The position numbers and the translations under genes are program-made. A stretch of 19,190 nt of DNA from Anaerolineaceae bacterium UBA4781 (GTDB taxonomy: Bacteria > Chloroflexota > Anaerolineae > Anaerolineales > Anaerolineaceae). This document shows positions 16,286-19,190 of this stretch, piece after piece (position 1 is the first letter of the stretch; every line of letters begins with the position of its first letter). The DNA is taken from assembly GCA_002403105.1 (NCBI GenBank), contig DHHD01000099.1:1-19190 (forward strand), read 5' to 3'. The notes under the pieces were generated by a model, which saw only the letters and a program-made list of their open reading frames with translations, was not told the DNA's origin and ran no database searches.

Positions 16286-16294
16286 CAGCCCTTA

Positions 16295-16744
16295 TCATCC
16301 TTTCGATTTCTGAAGATAGCCAGTCAATTCTTCGACGGTAGTTACAGCCAGTAAGAACTGCTGATTCTGGTCATCCATTAAAAAGGTTGCCAATTCCTGC
16401 AACATGCCAATATGGCTGTCATGATCAATACCGCAAAAAGTGATCAATAAACGGACCGGATCATTGGCTTTATTCCCAAAGGAAATAGGAGGATCTAGGG
16501 TGATGATGCTCATGCCAACCTTCAGGGCTCCATCTTCTGGTCTTGAATGCGCCAGCGCGATACCCGGGCTGAGCACCATATAGGGTCCCAATTTAAGCGA
16601 AGCTTGTATGCAAGCTTCAACATATTCCTTTGTACAAATTCCCTGTTGAACGAGCAGATCACCACCAATACGGACTGCATTCTGCCAGTTATCTGTTCGA
16701 ACATGAAATTGAACTAATTCAGATTTCAGATGATCAAGTAGCAT
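16295..16744 (-). CDS. PTS EIIA, fructose/mannitol-type (UlaC-like)
   Basis: A 149-residue PTS_EIIA_2 domain. The phosphorylated histidine is His66 in 'GIALAHSRPEDGA', with the conserved 'ISFGNKANDPVRLLITF' strand region and 'DHDSHIGMLQELATFL' following. It takes phosphate from HPr and gives it to EIIB. UlaC-type EIIA proteins of this length pair with UlaA-type EIIC, which agrees with the EIIC gene downstream. Its ATG (16742-16744) abuts the stop of the SorC gene and is preceded by AGGAGAAA inside that gene, so translation is probably coupled. Confidence 0.92.
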   Translation of the reverse strand: MLLDHLKSELVQFHVRTDNWQNAVRIGGDLLVQQGICTKEYVEACIQASLKLGPYMVLSPGIALAHSRPEDGALKVGMSIITLDPPISFGNKANDPVRLLITFCGIDHDSHIGMLQELATFLMDDQNQQFLLAVTTVEELTGYLQKSKG

Positions 16745-17725
16745 TTATTTCTCCTCATTGAGCAAATATTCAGCAATAGAAAAATTCGTGATCAGAACAT
16801 TGAAGAAGGAATTTTTAAGAATTGCTCGAATAGGAGGTTTTTTATCATCTCCACCTGCGATCAGAACACTCCACTCGATCTTTTTTAGATCATCGGGTTT
16901 AATCCCGATCACTCTTTTATCCATAAAAGTTGGCACAATATCCCCATCCGCATTGAAATAGTGACCGAGAATGTCCCCGATTGCATTTTCCTTCTTTAAA
17001 TCTTCCACTTCCTGTTTGGAGATATGTCCTTCTGTGTAAAGAATCGCATTTTCATCCACAGTTCCTATGCTCTGTAAAACAATGTCACTCTTTTTTGCTC
17101 TTTCTATGGAGTTAATAATGGTGGCTTCGCGCATGAGCATGGCGAATAATTTTTCATCAGAAACATAATTCGGGGAATAAAAGATTTCCGGTACACCTCC
17201 CACGATTCCTGCTAAATTTGCAGTGACATTGTATTTTGCAAGTCCACTGGAATGATCTGAAGCGCTTCCCACCACTTCAGTAAAGAAGCAATCAAATTTG
17301 TTCTGTGGGTGAAATTCTTGGGGGAGGTGAGATATCGTCCGGCTTAAACCCAAACCAATGCGCAGTCCAGGTTTCAATTTCTTTTCAAGCCATTTTGCTC
17401 CCCCACGTGCTAATTGTGTGTAGAGAGACATGTTTTCATCTGGGTCAGGAACGACAACGACATCACGTAAATTGTATTTGACGATCAATTGATTTTCTAA
17501 ATTAAGAAAATTATTTCCCGGGTCATGAATCAAAAATTGAACCAATCCCAGTTTCACTGCCCGATCTAAAAATCGATGGATTGAAACTCGCGAATATCCA
17601 AGTTTCTGTCCAATTTGATCTTGGGTAAGATTATTTTCATAATATAGATTGGCGATTCTTAAAAGGAGATAGAGTTCTTCAGGGTCAATATCAGATTTTG
17701 GGGTCAGGTTTCGATGAATTACCAT
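16745..17725 (-). CDS. SorC-family (sugar-binding) transcriptional regulator
   Basis: A 326-residue regulator with an N-terminal helix-turn-helix at ~33-63 ('LTQDQIGQKLGYSRVSIHRF') and a C-terminal effector domain of the SorC/DeoR-like sugar-phosphate binding type ('GLRIGLGLSRTISHLP' at ~115-130, 'DIVLQSIGTVDENAIL' further on, 'WSVLIAGGDDKKPPIRAIL' near the end). Such proteins respond to a phosphorylated sugar of the pathway they control and act as repressors or activators. It is first gene of the operon and directly adjoins EIIA, so autoregulation together with the structural genes is likely. Promoter and palindromes are at 17742-17822. The start (17723-17725) has a weak AGAAGAAA ribosome site. 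Confidence 0.92.
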   Translation of the reverse strand: MVIHRNLTPKSDIDPEELYLLLRIANLYYENNLTQDQIGQKLGYSRVSIHRFLDRAVKLGLVQFLIHDPGNNFLNLENQLIVKYNLRDVVVVPDPDENMSLYTQLARGGAKWLEKKLKPGLRIGLGLSRTISHLPQEFHPQNKFDCFFTEVVGSASDHSSGLAKYNVTANLAGIVGGVPEIFYSPNYVSDEKLFAMLMREATIINSIERAKKSDIVLQSIGTVDENAILYTEGHISKQEVEDLKKENAIGDILGHYFNADGDIVPTFMDKRVIGIKPDDLKKIEWSVLIAGGDDKKPPIRAILKNSFFNVLITNFSIAEYLLNEEK

Positions 17726-17741
17726 TTTCTTCTACCAAACA

Positions 17742-17770
17742 AATGTACATAACATGTAATTAAGTACATT
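17742..17770 (-). promoter_or_regulatory. Candidate operator overlapping the operon -10 and start
   Basis: AATGTAC (17742-17748) and GTACATT (17764-17770) are perfect inverted arms with a 15-base spacer that itself contains the palindrome ACATGT (17752-17757). It overlaps the -10 element and the predicted start, the place for a repressor site of the SorC-type regulator. Confidence 0.5.
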
Positions 17771-17796
17771 ATAGATGCGCTTTTCAAATAATTCAA
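17768..17796 (-). promoter_or_regulatory. Sigma-70-type promoter of the sugar operon
   Basis: On the minus strand TTGAAT (17791-17796) and a perfect TATAAT (17768-17773) are separated by 17 bases. The predicted start is near 17761, about 36 bases before the SorC start codon. Confidence 0.65.
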
Positions 17797-17822
17797 TAAC
17801 CAATTTCACGAAATTGGTTATT
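17795..17822. promoter_or_regulatory. 28-base palindrome just upstream of the operon promoter
   Basis: AATAACCAATTT-CACG-AAATTGGTTATT has perfect 12-base arms. Its centre lies about 47 bases before the predicted start, a position typical of an activator site. It could instead be a terminator for the lipoprotein gene at 17931, but on that strand only TTGAATTATTTG follows, a weak T-tract. Confidence 0.55.
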
Positions 17823-17930
17823 TTTATGTTTTTATCGATATTTATAAAAAGGATTATCTGTAGAGAATCTAATTAAGAGTCATATTCAATACCCAAAGGA
17901 AGAATTGGGAGTATGATGCTCAATTCACGC

Positions 17931-18704
17931 CTATTTCTCGAGCGTTGGTGTGAGTTCTGTCCCTTCATCTCGACAAACACAGATACAGTCGGGGTTGATC
18001 TCAGTGGCGATGCAGTTCTCATCATAATACAGAAAATTGGCGCAAAAACACTCACAACCGGGCTCGGTTTCGAGCGTGGCACAGTCCTGGCTGCATGGGT
18101 AGGGATTTTTGATGATCCTGTATAACAGACAGCTTTTCTTTGAACTGGTTGTATATGTATAGGTCAACCATTCCAAACCAAATTCTGCTCCATTGGCTTG
18201 AATGAGAAAACTGCCTTCGAATTGTTCGCTCACCTTGCGTTCGTTCAGCAATTGTGCCACTGGCAGTATCACCCCTAAATGTTTCTCGCCATTTTGAAAA
18301 CCCACGAAGCAGACAGAGGTCTTCGTAAGGGTGTTATTCTGCAGACGCAGATTGGTACCTTTGATCTCAGAAGAAACCAGGATGTCGCCTGCTAGCTTCC
18401 CGTCAATAAAGTTGCTGCCGGAATAATATTCCAGACCGTTGGCTTTAAAGAGGGTGAGGGTGAATCCCTGCTGTAGACTGCCCAGAAGCTGCAGGCTCTC
18501 TCCGCAGTGAATGACCAGGTTCTCCATAGCGCTTACGATTACCAGTGTGGGGGTGCTGGTGGGTGTGCGGGTGGGGGATGCGATTGCTGGTTGTAAAGTG
18601 GAATTCTGAGATGATTGCACAACATCTGTTTGACAGGCAGTCAGCAGAAGACCAAACAGTAGAGAAACCAGGATTATTTTTATTGTGGTTCTTGCTTTGA
18701 TCAT
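17931..18704 (-). CDS. Cysteine-rich lipoprotein, unknown function
   Basis: A 257-residue secreted lipoprotein: basic N-terminus, hydrophobic core, and lipobox 'LLTAC' with Cys24. A Thr/Pro-rich linker ('SPTRTPTSTPT', ~43-53) is typical of surface lipoproteins in Chloroflexota. The middle (~55-185) looks beta-rich and resembles a DUF-like adhesion or binding domain that I cannot name. The C-terminus carries two copies of the pattern Cys-x3-Glu-x2-Pro-x-Cys-x-Cys-x-Cys: Cys208/217/219/221 and Cys231/240/242/244, exactly 23 residues apart. Such clusters could form disulfides or bind metal. No clear ribosome-binding site precedes the ATG. It is separated from the sugar operon by 205 bases with a palindrome and a promoter, so it is probably a separate unit. 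Confidence 0.75.
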   Translation of the reverse strand: MIKARTTIKIILVSLLFGLLLTACQTDVVQSSQNSTLQPAIASPTRTPTSTPTLVIVSAMENLVIHCGESLQLLGSLQQGFTLTLFKANGLEYYSGSNFIDGKLAGDILVSSEIKGTNLRLQNNTLTKTSVCFVGFQNGEKHLGVILPVAQLLNERKVSEQFEGSFLIQANGAEFGLEWLTYTYTTSSKKSCLLYRIIKNPYPCSQDCATLETEPGCECFCANFLYYDENCIATEINPDCICVCRDEGTELTPTLEK

Positions 18705-18834
18705 AATTTGTTATTGTAATTATCAACTCTTATGATGATAAAAGATCATTTTCTCAATTGTAAATCGAAATTCATTCCTGGAATGGATGCACTGCACTGG
18801 CTTTTCTTTTATAATGAGATGCGGGATCAAAAAG

Positions 18835-19190
18835 ATGGTTTTCAAGAAAATAAATCCATTTCTGCAGAAGCATGGCTACCTTTGTTTGTTTTTCATAGCG
18901 CTGCTGGTATTCCTTTTTTATCCCAATGTGGGAATTTATGATTGGGATAAGGAAGTACTCTACACAGAGTATATTAAAACCAGTTTGCAAGAATTCAAAC
19001 GGTTCCCGCTTTTTTTATGGAACAGTGCACAGTTATCTGGTTACCCGGCGGTGGATCAAAGTGCTTTTTTCGCTGCCAATCCCGAGACTATGCTGTTCAC
19101 ACCATTTCTTCCACTGCTGCTTCTATTTTCACCGCAAGTTTTTCTCAAATTACTGGTGGTGCTAAACGGAGCTCTGGGTGTTGCGGGTGT
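18835..19190 (+). CDS. Multi-membrane protein, 3'-truncated (YfhO-like or related)
   Basis: A frame open from 18742 to the end of the window encodes the first ~118 residues of a large membrane protein. The start is uncertain: ATG codons at 18787, 18814 and 18835 are in frame, none with a strong ribosome site; I give 18835, where a GGGA lies 8 bases upstream and the product begins with a basic segment ('MVFKKINPFLQKHGY') followed by a first membrane helix. After it comes 'YPNVGIYDWDKEVLYTEYI', a periplasmic-type loop, then 'GYPAVDQSAFFAANPETMLF' and a second helix-rich segment. The Asp-Trp and Asn-Pro pattern is seen in YfhO-like and other large polyprenyl-sugar-using membrane proteins. The gene is divergent from the lipoprotein gene. 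Function is a guess; the reading frame itself is convincing. Confidence 0.7.
   Translation, partial: MVFKKINPFLQKHGYLCLFFIALLVFLFYPNVGIYDWDKEVLYTEYIKTSLQEFKRFPLFLWNSAQLSGYPAVDQSAFFAANPETMLFTPFLPLLLLFSPQVFLKLLVVLNGALGVAG

Noticed and set aside
1..19190. CRISPR array, rRNA genes or insertion sequences
   Set aside because: No regularly spaced repeats, no rRNA sequence and no transposase-like reading frame were found.

Overview
The window reads as a piece of a bacterial chromosome, most likely from the Chloroflexota (Anaerolineae-like). The grounds are general: a LysM-type/M23 endopeptidase, a lipoprotein with a Thr/Pro-rich linker after the lipobox, a large multi-membrane protein gene at the right edge, and degenerate intergenic repeats. 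No rRNA or lineage-specific marker is present, so this placement is tentative.

Layout. (a) 1-2121, G+C-rich, plus strand: the 3' part of a LasA-like M23 peptidase gene, an overlapping PHP-domain phosphoesterase gene, and a complete tRNA-Leu(UAA) with its own promoter. (b) 2122-5012: a small two-helix membrane protein, then a strikingly A+T-rich block (about 2570-4740) holding two convergent genes that both carry an RX4H motif typical of HEPN ribonucleases, then a small zinc-ribbon membrane protein. (c) 5013-7537: a membrane-bound EAL phosphodiesterase with a degenerate GGDEF domain, flanked by a palindrome, a possible 27-residue ORF and a 540-base gene-free stretch with a family of short degenerate repeats. 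(d) 17725 down to 7538, minus strand: one long nine-gene catabolic operon. In transcription order it encodes a SorC-family regulator, PTS EIIA, PTS EIIB, a GH42 glycosidase, PTS EIIC (UlaA/SgaT type), a sugar epimerase, a DhaL-DhaK fusion kinase, an L-fucose/L-arabinose isomerase-like protein and a class II aldolase. (e) 17931-19190: a cysteine-rich lipoprotein gene (minus) and the start of a multi-membrane protein gene (plus) that leaves the window.

How it works together. Region (d) looks like a complete route for an unidentified sugar or galactoside: uptake and phosphorylation by the three PTS subunits, glycoside cleavage by GH42, aldose-ketose isomerisation, C3 epimerisation, phosphorylation by a dihydroxyacetone-kinase-type enzyme, and cleavage by a class II aldolase to dihydroxyacetone phosphate plus an aldehyde. 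The use of a DhaK-type kinase with reversed domain order, where FucK-, XylB- or LacC-type kinases are usual, is the most unusual feature of the window. A consensus-like promoter with two palindromes precedes the regulator gene, and a cluster of three hairpins, two of them mutually exclusive, lies between EIIC and the epimerase. Whether the pathway is new cannot be decided from sequence alone.
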